Part shown: positions 50,615 through 60,429 of the stretch, piece after piece | Position numbering within the stretch: position 1 is the stretch's first letter | How the letters are laid out: every line of letters starts with the position of its first letter | Source of the DNA: Colicola sp016286205 | GTDB taxonomy: Bacteria; Bacteroidota; Bacteroidia; Bacteroidales; Paludibacteraceae | Direction of reading: 5' to 3' | NCBI GenBank assembly: GCA_016286205.1 | Contig: JAEESF010000001.1 | Location: 124,001 to 188,000 of the forward strand | Length of the DNA stretch: 64,000 nt | Notes under the pieces: model-generated | Told to the model about the DNA's origin: nothing | Seen by the model: the letters and a program-made list of their open reading frames with translations, nothing else | The model's database searches: none | Program-made: the position numbers and the translations under genes

Positions 50615-51987
50615 GAAAAGTGAGAGGCGAAAGGTTAAAGGCGAGAGGCTTTGTTCTTTTGGCTTTTTTGGTAGTCAGCCTGTGTGCTTTGGGTCAGTCG
50701 AACCTGACATACACCTTGCGCGTAGCTTCGGATGAGCCAGTATTGCTATTGGACACCTTCCCCGAGAGCTATTCGGCTGAGAAAGTGAATATTAGCATAT
50801 ACAGGAGTGGACATGGATGTCTATGCGAATATAGTAGTTACGATAGTCTCGATATTGCATTCGCACAGGTTAATACCCCCGCATTGCGTGCGTGGGGAGA
50901 CAGTGTGTACAGTTATACTGACGAGAATGAAGTGACATGGACTGTCTGGAGAAACAGTAAGGAATCGAAGAACAGGGCGCAACGTGTGTTGGTTCAGAAC
51001 GGACGAAATGCGTTCGTCGAATATGTGAAGGCTCAGACCCAACGCGAGTCGCACGTGGTAGCCTGGTTAGGATGGATTCTGGCGGGACTGCTGCTGATAG
51101 CGGGCATCGTATATGCGCTAGTGACCATCTATCGCCGCAGAGCAGAGAAACAACTATCGGCGGTGCAACAAGAGACACTACGCCGCCAACGTATAGGACA
51201 GAGACGCCATATAGGTTCGCAACTCTATCTATGGTTGCTGCTACTGGTACTATACGCTCCGATAGCGCTGATTGCCGTTTTCTCGTTCACGGAGAGTAAG
51301 ATACTGGGCAACTGGACAGGATTCTCGTTCGACCTGTATGCCAACCTCTTCTCCGGTCGTGCCGATGCAGGACTCAACAGCGCGCTGATGTACACCGTAG
51401 TAATTGCGCTGATAGCGGCATTGGTATCCACCCTACTGGGAACACTGGCTGCGATAGGCATATACAATATGCGTGCTAGGCAACGCAAAGTGGTGAGTTT
51501 TCTCAACTCAGTGCCGATGATCAACCCGGATATCATCACGGGTATATCGCTATTCTTGCTCTTCGTAGCATTGGGCATGAGTCAAGGTCTGGCTACCGTA
51601 TGTATCGCTCACGTGGTATTCTGTACGCCATACGTGGTGCTGAGCGTATTGCCGCGACTGAGCAGGATGAATCCGAATACATACGAAGCTGCGCTCGACC
51701 TGGGCGCCACGCCCGCACAAGCGCTACGCAGAGTGATGCTACCGGAATTATGGCCGGGCATGCTAAGCGGATTCATATTGGCGCTGACTCTGTCGGTGGA
51801 CGATTTCGGCGTGACCTTCTTCACCAAAGGTAGCGGCGGACTGGAAACCCTGAGCACCTTCATCTATTCGGATGCACGCAAGGGTGGTCTGACTCCGGAA
51901 CTAAGACCGCTATTCACCATCATACTACTGATTATGCTGACCGTACTGGTCGTCATCAATATTCGCGAACACAAAAAAGACAAATAA
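50611..51987 (+). CDS. potC: Spermidine/putrescine permease with extra N-terminal exported domain
   Basis: 458 residues, about 190 more than ordinary PotC. Residues 1-30 look like a signal peptide (FVLLAFLVVSLCALGQS). Residues about 31-150 form an unrecognised, probably periplasmic domain with two cysteines (GHGCLCEYSSYDSLDIAFAQ). A membrane helix (WLGWILAGLLLIAGIVYALV) and a basic cytosolic link (RRRAEKQLSAVQQETLRRQR) follow. The permease proper starts near 205 and has the EAA loop (YEAALDLGATPAQALRRVML). The frame is continuous, so this is a fusion, not a frameshift. The start overlaps the potB stop. Confidence 0.88.
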   Translation: MRKVRGERLKARGFVLLAFLVVSLCALGQSNLTYTLRVASDEPVLLLDTFPESYSAEKVNISIYRSGHGCLCEYSSYDSLDIAFAQVNTPALRAWGDSVYSYTDENEVTWTVWRNSKESKNRAQRVLVQNGRNAFVEYVKAQTQRESHVVAWLGWILAGLLLIAGIVYALVTIYRRRAEKQLSAVQQETLRRQRIGQRRHIGSQLYLWLLLLVLYAPIALIAVFSFTESKILGNWTGFSFDLYANLFSGRADAGLNSALMYTVVIALIAALVSTLLGTLAAIGIYNMRARQRKVVSFLNSVPMINPDIITGISLFLLFVALGMSQGLATVCIAHVVFCTPYVVLSVLPRLSRMNPNTYEAALDLGATPAQALRRVMLPELWPGMLSGFILALTLSVDDFGVTFFTKGSGGLETLSTFIYSDARKGGLTPELRPLFTIILLIMLTVLVVINIREHKKDK

Positions 51988-52010
51988 CAAACACAAAACA
52001 ATATACAATC

Positions 52011-53258
52011 ATGCGTAAATCAATTTTTTCTATGCTTGCCCTCGCGGCAATCGTTCTCTGCTCGTGCGGCGGTGCCGACCGTGCTCATCAACTGAAAGTG
52101 CTCAACTGGGCTGACTACATCAACGAAGATGTGAAAGCAAACTTCGAGAAATGGTACTACGACCAGACAGGCGAGAAAGTAGAGATAGTATATGAGACCT
52201 TCGACATCAACGAAACGGCCCTGACGAAAATCGAAGTAGGTCATGAGGACTACGACGTGTTCTGTCCATCGGAATACATCATCGAGCGTATGCTGAAGAA
52301 AGATCTGCTGCTGCCTATCCAGAAAGAACTGATAGCCGACAGTATCTGGTATTTTGACAATATATCTCCGTTCGTGGTAGGCAAATTTCAACAGATGGCT
52401 CCTACGGCAGACGTGAAAGTAAGCGACTACACCGTAGGTTATATGTGGGGAACCACCGGATTCATATTCAATCCGCAGTATGTGAACGCAGAGGACCTGG
52501 AGTCGTGGGGCGCAGTGCTAGACGAGAGATTTGAGAACCGTATCCTGATGAAAGATGCATTCCGCGATGTCTATTCGGTACTGGTTCTGTACGCCTTCCG
52601 CGAGCAGATAGAGGCAGGCGAAGTGACACGTGACGAATTGGTACACGAGATCACGCCCGAGCGTGTAGAGGCTGTGAAACAAGTGCTGCTGAAAGCCAAG
52701 AAGCAGATATGCGGTTGGGAAGTGGACTTCGGCAAAGAGGAGATGACGAAAGGCAAAGCATGGCTCAACCTGAGTTGGTCGGGCGACGCACAGTTTGCCA
52801 TCGAAGAAGCAGAAGAGATGGGTGTGATGCTCGACTATATCGTTCCCCAAGAGGGTTCGAACGTATGGTTCGACGGTTGGGTAATACCTAAGTATGCCAA
52901 GAACGTGAAGGCAGCCACCTACTTCATCGACTATATGTGCCGTGCGGACAATGCGCTAGCCAACATGGACGAGATAGGCTATGTGAGTTGCGTGGGTGGC
53001 GAGAAAGCCGCAGCCGATATACTGGACGAACTGAACGACGACGAAGAATGGCCGGAGGCCGTAGATGCCAGTTACTTCTTCGGCAACGAGCCTATACAGA
53101 TAGAGGATGACGAAGTACTGGATCCTCACGCTCTACACCTGAATCCGGTTTACTATCCGGACAAGAGCATCATTGACCGTTGCGCGCTGATGCACGATGC
53201 AGGCGATGCACAAGAGATGCTGCTGGAAATGTGGAATGAAATCAAACTAGCACGCTAA
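52011..53258 (+). CDS. potD: Spermidine/putrescine-binding lipoprotein
   Basis: 415 residues. Lipoprotein signal LALAAIVLCSCGGADR (Cys19). The PotD pattern is clear: LKVLNWADYINEDVKANFEK, YETFDINETALTKIE, YDVFCPSEYIIERML, VGYMWGTTGFIFNP and LSWSGDAQFAIEEAEEMGVM. It captures polyamines in the periplasm for PotBC. It is longer than E. coli PotD because of an acidic C-terminal part (ELNDDEEWPEAVDAS). Its stop overlaps the next start by one base. Confidence 0.94.
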   Translation: MRKSIFSMLALAAIVLCSCGGADRAHQLKVLNWADYINEDVKANFEKWYYDQTGEKVEIVYETFDINETALTKIEVGHEDYDVFCPSEYIIERMLKKDLLLPIQKELIADSIWYFDNISPFVVGKFQQMAPTADVKVSDYTVGYMWGTTGFIFNPQYVNAEDLESWGAVLDERFENRILMKDAFRDVYSVLVLYAFREQIEAGEVTRDELVHEITPERVEAVKQVLLKAKKQICGWEVDFGKEEMTKGKAWLNLSWSGDAQFAIEEAEEMGVMLDYIVPQEGSNVWFDGWVIPKYAKNVKAATYFIDYMCRADNALANMDEIGYVSCVGGEKAAADILDELNDDEEWPEAVDASYFFGNEPIQIEDDEVLDPHALHLNPVYYPDKSIIDRCALMHDAGDAQEMLLEMWNEIKLAR

Positions 53259-56185
53259 TGCGTAAACTATTAATCATATTACTCTCACTGGTGGCACTGA
53301 GCGGTTGGGCCCAGACCACCGACATGGAGTCACGTTATCAGTCCCTAGCCGACCGATTCAACGGCAGAGACAAACTGCTGCAACGTGACCTGAAAGCCTA
53401 TCTGCAGGCCTATCCCTACACCACCTTTGAGCATGAGGTGAAATTCATGCAAGGTGTGCTACAGGTAGAGAAAGGACACTACAAACAGGGCCTGAAAATA
53501 CTGGAGCAAGTAGATGTCAAGGCGCTGAACCGTGACCATCAGGAAGACTATTCGTTCTATCGCGGCTATGCCTATCTGATGCAACAAGAATATCAGCGCG
53601 CATCCATCTATTTCAACCAACTAAGCAAGACTGACGGACGCTATGCTACGCGTGGCACCTACTACTACGCCTACTGCATGTACAAACTGCAGCGATACGA
53701 TCAGGCGTTGCCGGCCCTGCACAAACTAGAAGAAATGCCGGAATATCAGAAGACAGTGCCCTATTATCTGGTACAGATACAGTACGCCCAAGGCAACTAC
53801 GACGAGGCAGCAGAGAAAGCCAACCAACTGCTGAGCGAGCAACCCGACAGCGAGAACCGAGGCGAACTGCATCGACTACTGGGAGAGATGTACTACGCCA
53901 AGAAAGACTATCGTCAAGCGGCTGACCACCTGACGCAATATCAGGCCGATTTCAGTGCGCAAGGACTGGAACTGGTACGCAGCGACATCTATATGCTAGG
54001 TATGGCGGAGTACCAACTGGGCGAATACGACAAAGCTGTCAAATATCTGAAACAAGTCAAACAGGAGAACGACAGCCTATCGGAAGCCACATGTCTGACC
54101 CTGGGTAATGCGTATGTACAACTGGGGCAACCCGAGCAAGCCAAACTATCGTATCAGGCTGCTGCCAGCTACAAACTGACACCTTCGGTGACCGAGGAGG
54201 CCTGCTACAACTACACGCTCTGTACGTATCAGTCGTCTAGTGCACTAGGCGAGTCAGTTAGAGCGTTCAACGACTTTCTGCATACCTTCCCTGAGTCGAA
54301 ATACGAGACGCGTATCTACCAACTGCTGAGCGATGCACTGATGCGCAGCAAGAACTACGCAGCGGCTATTGCCACCTTGGATTCGATCGATAATCCTACG
54401 CCGAAGATGCTGGAAACCAAACAGTATCTGCGCTATCAACTGGGAGCAGACTGCTTCCTGCAAGGCAAGATGCCGAAGGCAGTGGAATGGATGACCGAGG
54501 TGATCAATCGCACCTCTGAGTCGAACAAATACACCACTGAGGCCTATTATATCCGTGCTGAGGCTAACTACCGACTGCACGCTTATGCTGCTTGCGAGCA
54601 AGACCTGAACAAATTCTTTGCCCAGGCAGATGCTAAGCGTTCGCAGAACTACTCCATTGCGCGTTACCTGCAAGGCTACTGTCTGTTCTCGCAGAACAAA
54701 TATGACTCGGCGCGTGAGGCCTTTATCACCTATATAGATGCCGCAATGGCCACGGAGCCTACGTACGCCGATGCGCTGAACAGGATAGGCGATTGCTACT
54801 TCAACAACCGCAATTTCCAACAGGCGATTGCCTATTACACCCAGGTTAGCAACCTGAATGCTGCGGGTGCGGATTACGCCATGTTCCAACGCGGTTATGC
54901 ACTGGGATTGCAGCATAAATATCAGGACAAGGTGAATGTGCTTCGCCAACTGGTGAGCCGTTATCCTAAGTCGGATTATGCAGATGATGGCGTATATGAG
55001 ATAGCTCGTGCACAACTGCAACAGGATGACGAGCGCGGAGCCATCGTGACGTACGAGCAACTGCTCGCGTCCTATCCGCATTCTACGTTGGCACGTCGTG
55101 CAGCGTTGGAGCGCGCGATGCTCTATCGTAACTTGCAGCAGAACGATCAGGCCATAGCAGCCTATCGCCAGACCATCGAGAAATATCCGGCCACCGAAGA
55201 GGCCTATACGGCTCTGGAAGCACTACAGGCTCTATACGTAGAGCAAGGTCGAGTGGACGAATACCTGACCTACACGAAGAGTCTGGCTAAGATGAATATG
55301 ACCGTGACGACGCAGGAAGACTCGCTGCTCTTTGCTGCGGCCGAAGTACAATATATGCAGGCTGCTTATCAGCGGGCCGTTACGTCGTTGACCAATTACA
55401 TCGCGCAGTATTGTGCAGGTGGTCGCTACTGCACCACGGCACGCTACTACCTGGCCGATTCCTACTATCGTCTGGGCAAGACCACCGAGGCACTGAAGGA
55501 ATATAAGCAACTGGCCGAACTGGCAGCCAATCCTTATCAGGAGGAAGCAGCCATCCGCGTGGCAGAAATCAGTTATGACAAAGGCGATTGGACGGGTGCG
55601 CTGGAAGCATTCTACCGCATGAATTCGCTAGCTTCGACACGCGAGAATATCAACATTGCCCGTCTGGGTATCTTGCGCTGCAGTTACCAATTGCAACGCC
55701 ATCAGGCTACTATCGATATAGCCGAGCAGATACTGAGCGACACGCCCGTGGACGAAGATGTGCGTCGCGAGGCTATGTACAATCGCGCCAAGGCATACAT
55801 CGCGCAGAAACAGTGGGCGAAGGCACAGAACGACCTACGTTCGCTGGCTGGCGAAGTGCGTACGGCTCAGGGAGCAGAAGCCAAATATCTGCTAGCGCAA
55901 TCGTACTATGAACTCGGACAACTGGATGATGCAGAGAGCGAAGTGATGAGCTTCACGCAGATGAATACGCAGCAGCAGTATTGGCTGGCAAGAGCACTGA
56001 TCCTGCTGAGCGATATCAACTTGCGTAGAGGTGAGAATTTCCAAGCTCGTCAATACCTGTTGGCGCTGCAGCAAAACTATATGCAGCAAGGCGATGATAT
56101 CCAACAGATTGTCAGCGAGCGATTGGCGGCCATCGATGCATTGGAGCGCCCAGTGAAGAACGAAGAAACAGAAGAGGAGGACTAA
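53258..56185 (+). CDS. Large TPR protein, exported
   Basis: 975 residues. Signal peptide ending LVALSGWAQ. Nearly the whole mature protein is tetratricopeptide repeats (KYDSAREAFITYIDAAMATE, DQAIAAYRQTIEKYPATEEA, RLGKTTEALKEYKQLAELAA), 15 or more units. TPR solenoids act as binding scaffolds. The gene is joined to potD (TAATG) and followed one base later by an outer-membrane barrel gene, so a periplasmic link to that barrel is plausible. The ending is acidic (KNEETEEED). Confidence 0.85.
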   Translation: MRKLLIILLSLVALSGWAQTTDMESRYQSLADRFNGRDKLLQRDLKAYLQAYPYTTFEHEVKFMQGVLQVEKGHYKQGLKILEQVDVKALNRDHQEDYSFYRGYAYLMQQEYQRASIYFNQLSKTDGRYATRGTYYYAYCMYKLQRYDQALPALHKLEEMPEYQKTVPYYLVQIQYAQGNYDEAAEKANQLLSEQPDSENRGELHRLLGEMYYAKKDYRQAADHLTQYQADFSAQGLELVRSDIYMLGMAEYQLGEYDKAVKYLKQVKQENDSLSEATCLTLGNAYVQLGQPEQAKLSYQAAASYKLTPSVTEEACYNYTLCTYQSSSALGESVRAFNDFLHTFPESKYETRIYQLLSDALMRSKNYAAAIATLDSIDNPTPKMLETKQYLRYQLGADCFLQGKMPKAVEWMTEVINRTSESNKYTTEAYYIRAEANYRLHAYAACEQDLNKFFAQADAKRSQNYSIARYLQGYCLFSQNKYDSAREAFITYIDAAMATEPTYADALNRIGDCYFNNRNFQQAIAYYTQVSNLNAAGADYAMFQRGYALGLQHKYQDKVNVLRQLVSRYPKSDYADDGVYEIARAQLQQDDERGAIVTYEQLLASYPHSTLARRAALERAMLYRNLQQNDQAIAAYRQTIEKYPATEEAYTALEALQALYVEQGRVDEYLTYTKSLAKMNMTVTTQEDSLLFAAAEVQYMQAAYQRAVTSLTNYIAQYCAGGRYCTTARYYLADSYYRLGKTTEALKEYKQLAELAANPYQEEAAIRVAEISYDKGDWTGALEAFYRMNSLASTRENINIARLGILRCSYQLQRHQATIDIAEQILSDTPVDEDVRREAMYNRAKAYIAQKQWAKAQNDLRSLAGEVRTAQGAEAKYLLAQSYYELGQLDDAESEVMSFTQMNTQQQYWLARALILLSDINLRRGENFQARQYLLALQQNYMQQGDDIQQIVSERLAAIDALERPVKNEETEEED

Positions 56186-56186
56186 G

Positions 56187-58001
56187 ATGAGACGCATATA
56201 TTTGACTTGTAATTTGATTTTGCTCACGGGTTTGTATGCCTTTGCGCAGAACGACAGTGCGCTCAACCGCAGCGTAACGGTAGAACGCGATTTCCAGCCT
56301 ATCATCCAATCTGCCGGCAAAGTGGCGACCAAACCGGCCGTGGTGGAGACCGATATAGAACCCGCTAAGGTGGAGTACTCGAATTATATCGCCGAAGTGA
56401 ATCCGGGCACCAGTTTCAATCCATTGCTCTCACAGCCCTCACGATTTGGTCAGGGCAGGCCTTACCACGGTTATGTCCGTGCAGCCCTTGGGCATAAGAA
56501 CACTCTCTTCGATTTCGGATACCATCTGGATGACGGCAAGAATAGCATACTGGATGTCTATGCGCACCACAAGGCGCAATGGGGACTACGTGCGCTCAGC
56601 AATACGAAGGTGGGACTCAATTTCACCCATCCGTTCGAGCGCTGCGCAATCTATTTTGGTGTCAATGGCGGTAATATATACTACCACAGATACGGTCATT
56701 TCTACGACTATAGTTTGGCTGACCCATCCAATCCTAATGCTCCAAGTGCATGGACCAAAGACAAGACGCTCTATCCCTCGCCTAATTTCAAAGACATAGA
56801 CGAGACTTCGCTGTGGACAGCTGAGGCCTATGTGGGAATCAAAGCAACACCGAAAGAGGAGACGCAATATCGTATACAAACAGGCTACAAACTATTTGCC
56901 AAACACGGAGCAGTGAGTGAGCATCAGATACGTACGCATGCTGATTTCGACTGGCACCGCGATGCGCATCATGTGGGAATGAACGTTTATGTTCAGAACA
57001 ATTTCCTGCAACTGATTTCGCTGGCGAACGTCATACCGGATTCGCTCTATCACCCCAGGCACAACATTCGTATGGAGCCATACTATGCCTACCAGGGCAA
57101 ACGCATACAACTGCATCTGGGCGTCAATCTGGATTTGAATATCGGTCGTGGTCAGAATAGTCTGTCGGGAGTGGAGAACCTCAGTTTCGCTCCTTCGCCG
57201 CATGTGCGCATGGAGGCGCAGATAGCCAAGAGTTGGTTGACACTCTACGCCGATGTATTGGGCTATCATGCGCTAGGTTCGCTGCAAGATTACATGGAGG
57301 ATAACCGCTATCGTTTGATCCATGCGGGTATCACCGAGCCGCATTATGCCACCTACGCTCCTGTAGATGCCGAACTGGGTTTCCATATTCGCCCCTATCG
57401 TGACCTGCTGATTGAGATACACGGAGGCTACGCCTATATCATGCACGCAGATGTATGGGTAGCTACGGCAGATACTACATCCACTTTCGCGCCGCTGAGC
57501 ATGAAGTTGATTCCGGGTGATTTCACTCATCTGCATACGAACTATCAACGTGGTAAAGTGGGCGGTCAGATCAATTACCACTATCAGGATATCGTTCGTG
57601 TCAATCTGCACGGAGACTACTATTTCTGGAGTGGTGACACTACGGTATACGACCGTCCCAACTGGGAACTGGGTTTGCGTATAGACGGCCGTATTGACAA
57701 GCACTGGTCGCTCTATTCGAACAACTATTTTGCAGGCAAACGTCTGGCGCTGGCTACGGATGGCGAACATTGGCTCAAACCGACCATCGAACTAGACCTA
57801 GGTTTGCAGTACGAGATGTGGGTAGGCAAGGCTGCCAAGGCTCTGGATAATGACCGCGGAACAAATGTTCGCCCGCTACCGGAACCGAACCTGGCTTTCT
57901 TCTTCCAGCTGAACAATTTCATCCATCGCAAGAACGACATCTACTATGGCTATACCTCCGAAGGTATCAATTTCCTTCTTGGCTTGACATTCAAGTTCTA
58001 A
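56187..58001 (+). CDS. Outer-membrane beta-barrel protein
   Basis: 604 residues. Signal peptide ending LLTGLYAFAQ, then a motif I know from Bacteroidetes barrels of this kind (VTVERDFQPIIQSAGKVATK). The rest alternates short hydrophobic/polar strands, ending with the terminal aromatic of a barrel (GINFLLGLTFKF). It resembles TonB-dependent receptors without a plug, or a TPR-paired barrel. No ligand can be read. It ends the operon and is followed by a terminator. Confidence 0.82.
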   Translation: MRRIYLTCNLILLTGLYAFAQNDSALNRSVTVERDFQPIIQSAGKVATKPAVVETDIEPAKVEYSNYIAEVNPGTSFNPLLSQPSRFGQGRPYHGYVRAALGHKNTLFDFGYHLDDGKNSILDVYAHHKAQWGLRALSNTKVGLNFTHPFERCAIYFGVNGGNIYYHRYGHFYDYSLADPSNPNAPSAWTKDKTLYPSPNFKDIDETSLWTAEAYVGIKATPKEETQYRIQTGYKLFAKHGAVSEHQIRTHADFDWHRDAHHVGMNVYVQNNFLQLISLANVIPDSLYHPRHNIRMEPYYAYQGKRIQLHLGVNLDLNIGRGQNSLSGVENLSFAPSPHVRMEAQIAKSWLTLYADVLGYHALGSLQDYMEDNRYRLIHAGITEPHYATYAPVDAELGFHIRPYRDLLIEIHGGYAYIMHADVWVATADTTSTFAPLSMKLIPGDFTHLHTNYQRGKVGGQINYHYQDIVRVNLHGDYYFWSGDTTVYDRPNWELGLRIDGRIDKHWSLYSNNYFAGKRLALATDGEHWLKPTIELDLGLQYEMWVGKAAKALDNDRGTNVRPLPEPNLAFFFQLNNFIHRKNDIYYGYTSEGINFLLGLTFKF

Positions 58002-58026
58002 GCCGAGAGTCCATAGCCGAAAATAG

Positions 58027-58055
58027 AAGCAACGCCTCAACGGGCGTTGCTTTCT
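58027..58055. terminator. Terminator between convergent runs
   Basis: GCAACGCC/GGCGTTGC stem (58029-58036 with 58043-58050), followed by TTTCTT on the plus strand and a T-rich stretch on the minus strand. It closes the pot operon and the 59196 gene run. Confidence 0.78.
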
Positions 58056-58083
58056 TGTTATCGGTAAATTTCTTACAGGTTGA

Positions 58084-59196
58084 TTACTTTACCAAGCGGC
58101 CATCCATGGTGTATAGGCCATCCTGCGTGCGGATATACAGCGTATTACCAATCATCACTTTCGTCCGCTCACCATTTTCCATCGCGCCGACATTCTCTAT
58201 ACCTTCGCCCCATTTGCGGGTAAATTTGAAAATAGGCGGGTTACCATCATCCGAATCGGAGGTGGTGTAGAAAGTGTCATCATCAAGCCAGCATATCGCT
58301 TCACCTTGCCACTCAGTCGTGTTATACGCTTTGATTGGTTGCGGTTGACGTTGGATAGCATCTGCTACGCTCTCGCCGTCCTGACGAACCCAATAAAGTA
58401 CCCAGCAATAAGAGGAAACAATGTTGTTGTGATTCTTTATCAGGATATACTTACCGTCCGGTGAGATGTCGGCAGCTGTAACCAGGTGGAATCCTTTGTA
58501 CGGCTGATTCGTCGCGCTATAACCAAGATCTTCGCGGACACCCAAATCGCATACGTATTGTAGTGTTTGCTCCACATCACCGTAATCCAGTCTAAATGGG
58601 ATCTTGAATACCTGGCATACATCATAATACACCTTAGTGATGATATAGATCATCTGCTCCACATTGTCATACATCAGCGCTTCCGCGTTGTGTTTCAGTC
58701 CGCCCGGGTACTGATATTTGATGCGATGTGCCGTAACGGTTACTTCTGGCTGATTGACGGGATCGATAGCCGGTTCCTCGAAATAGATAATCGAATATTC
58801 TCCATCGGTCTCATCATTATCGCCAAACGCACCGATAAATAGGTAGTTCTTTCCGTCATACACACCACCGGACATATCCTCCCAATCCCAACGATAGATT
58901 TTATTGAATTTCACTTTGCATGCACGTTCTGCACCTTTCTCGTCCGTGGCTATAATGTATGGGTTATGGCTCGAGTCTGTCTCATCGCTTTGCATCCAGA
59001 TATAACCCGGAGTGACACGTGAACATGCAATACCTGACACCTCAATAATATTTTTCGTGATATCTAGCGTACCGCATTGCTGCTTTTTCCATGAGTAATT
59101 CCACTCCAGCGTATCACCGTTATACACCAAACGAGGAATTGCAAATACTGCCGTACTTGCCAATAACAAACATCCTAAAACAATTTTACGAAACAT
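58084..59196 (-). CDS. Secreted beta-propeller-like protein, tandem paralog A
   Basis: 370 residues. Signal peptide ending LASTAVFA. Motifs shared with the neighbour include VSGIACSRVTPGYIWMQSDE, DWEDMSGGVYDGKNYLFIGA, FGDNDE, YPGGLKHNAEALMYDN and AADISPDGKYILIKNHNN. The DWEDM...GDN pattern occurs in secreted propeller-like proteins, some of them near phytase-like or SdiA-regulated families; I do not assign a reaction. The end RTKVMIGNTLYIRTQDGLYT plus MDGRLVK is the short C-terminal tag. It lies 20 bases after its paralog. Confidence 0.8.
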   Translation of the reverse strand: MFRKIVLGCLLLASTAVFAIPRLVYNGDTLEWNYSWKKQQCGTLDITKNIIEVSGIACSRVTPGYIWMQSDETDSSHNPYIIATDEKGAERACKVKFNKIYRWDWEDMSGGVYDGKNYLFIGAFGDNDETDGEYSIIYFEEPAIDPVNQPEVTVTAHRIKYQYPGGLKHNAEALMYDNVEQMIYIITKVYYDVCQVFKIPFRLDYGDVEQTLQYVCDLGVREDLGYSATNQPYKGFHLVTAADISPDGKYILIKNHNNIVSSYCWVLYWVRQDGESVADAIQRQPQPIKAYNTTEWQGEAICWLDDDTFYTTSDSDDGNPPIFKFTRKWGEGIENVGAMENGERTKVMIGNTLYIRTQDGLYTMDGRLVK

Positions 59197-59216
59197 ATCT
59201 ATTCGGATTTATGATT

Positions 59217-60338
59217 TTACTTCACCTGACGGCCATCCATGGTGTAGAGTCCTTCCGATGTACGAACATACAGCGTATTGCCAATCAGCACCTTTGCTCG
59301 TTCGCTTTTCTCCGTTCCGCTTACGTTCTCTATACCTTCTGGATAGGGTTTAACATACTTGTACAACGGAGGCTCACCATCATCATCGCTAACGGTATAG
59401 AATACGTTGTTGTCGAGCCAGCACATCGCCTCGCCTTGCCATTCTTGTTCATAACTCTGTATGACCTCAGGCTGACGTTGCAACGTCTCGCTGATACTCT
59501 CGTTGCCTTCGCGTTTCCATAGCAGTATCCACGAGTATTCCTCGCCGTTATCTTGCGCCGTGTTGTTTTGGTTCTTGATGAGGATTAAGCTGCCATCAGG
59601 CGAGATATCAGCCGCAGTAGCTAGGTGGAAACCTTTGTACCGTCTGTTTGTACCACTAATTACACCTTCGCCGATATCTGTCTGCAAACCCAGATCGCAC
59701 ACATATTCCAGTGTTTGTACCTCAGTGCCATAGTCCAGACTCATGTCCAGGCTGAATACCTGACATACGTCGTAATAGACTTTAGTGATGATATAGAGTT
59801 TCTGCTCGATATTATCATACATCATTGATTCTGCATTGTGCTTGATGCCGCCCGGGTATTGGAAATTGATAACCGAAGGAGCAACCGTTATCGATTTACT
59901 TCCGGTAATCTCCGGCTCCTCCAGATAAACTATCTTATAGTTGCCCGTGCTGGCATTGTTGTCGCCAAAAGCGCCGATAAAGAGGTAGTTGACGCCATTG
60001 TACACACCGCCACACATATCTTCCCAGTCGCTACGACCAACCTTCGGAGTCAGGTTAACCAGTTTCTGACGGGTCTTGCCTTTCTCATCGGTTGCAATGA
60101 TGCAATCGGAGTAATCGTCACTCTCCATCCAGATATACCCCGGAGTGACGCGCGAACAAGCTATACCGGATATCTCAACCAATCCGGCAGTCTTCTTCAG
60201 GTCACCAATATAGGTGCGTTTATATTCGTTATTGAATGGCAATGTATCGCCATTGAACACTAATGGTTTAGGAGTAGCAGCTGTACAAGCAGCAACAATC
60301 AGCAGAAAACAGCCCAAAAACAAATTGCGAATAGACAT
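59217..60338 (-). CDS. Secreted beta-propeller-like protein, tandem paralog B
   Basis: 373 residues, about half identical to the next gene by eye. A signal peptide with a lipobox-like end (LLIVAACTA) is present. It has DWEDMCGGVYNGVNYLFIGA, FGDNNA, YPGGIKHNAESMMYDN, AADISPDGSLILIKNQNN and the same C-terminal tag (LYVRTSEGLYTMDGRQVK). If the lipobox is used it would be a lipoprotein, unlike its paralog. The 135 bases before it hold a hairpin and a tandem repeat. Confidence 0.8.
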   Translation of the reverse strand: MSIRNLFLGCFLLIVAACTAATPKPLVFNGDTLPFNNEYKRTYIGDLKKTAGLVEISGIACSRVTPGYIWMESDDYSDCIIATDEKGKTRQKLVNLTPKVGRSDWEDMCGGVYNGVNYLFIGAFGDNNASTGNYKIVYLEEPEITGSKSITVAPSVINFQYPGGIKHNAESMMYDNIEQKLYIITKVYYDVCQVFSLDMSLDYGTEVQTLEYVCDLGLQTDIGEGVISGTNRRYKGFHLATAADISPDGSLILIKNQNNTAQDNGEEYSWILLWKREGNESISETLQRQPEVIQSYEQEWQGEAMCWLDNNVFYTVSDDDGEPPLYKYVKPYPEGIENVSGTEKSERAKVLIGNTLYVRTSEGLYTMDGRQVK

Positions 60339-60364
60339 AACAGACTAATCTTTATAATTCTCCC

Positions 60365-60412
60365 CACGAGGTCATCCTTCCAAGCAAGGAAGAATGCCAC
60401 CGTGGAGAAAAT
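60365..60412 (-). other. Long interrupted stem-loop before the 60338 gene
   Basis: Two nested pairings can be drawn: an outer one between the TTCTCC..CACG and CGTGGAGAA stretches, and an inner CTTCC/GGAAG. No T run follows, so it is more likely an RNA-stability or leader structure than a terminator. Confidence 0.4.
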
Positions 60413-60429
60413 GGTATTTGACTCTAAAT

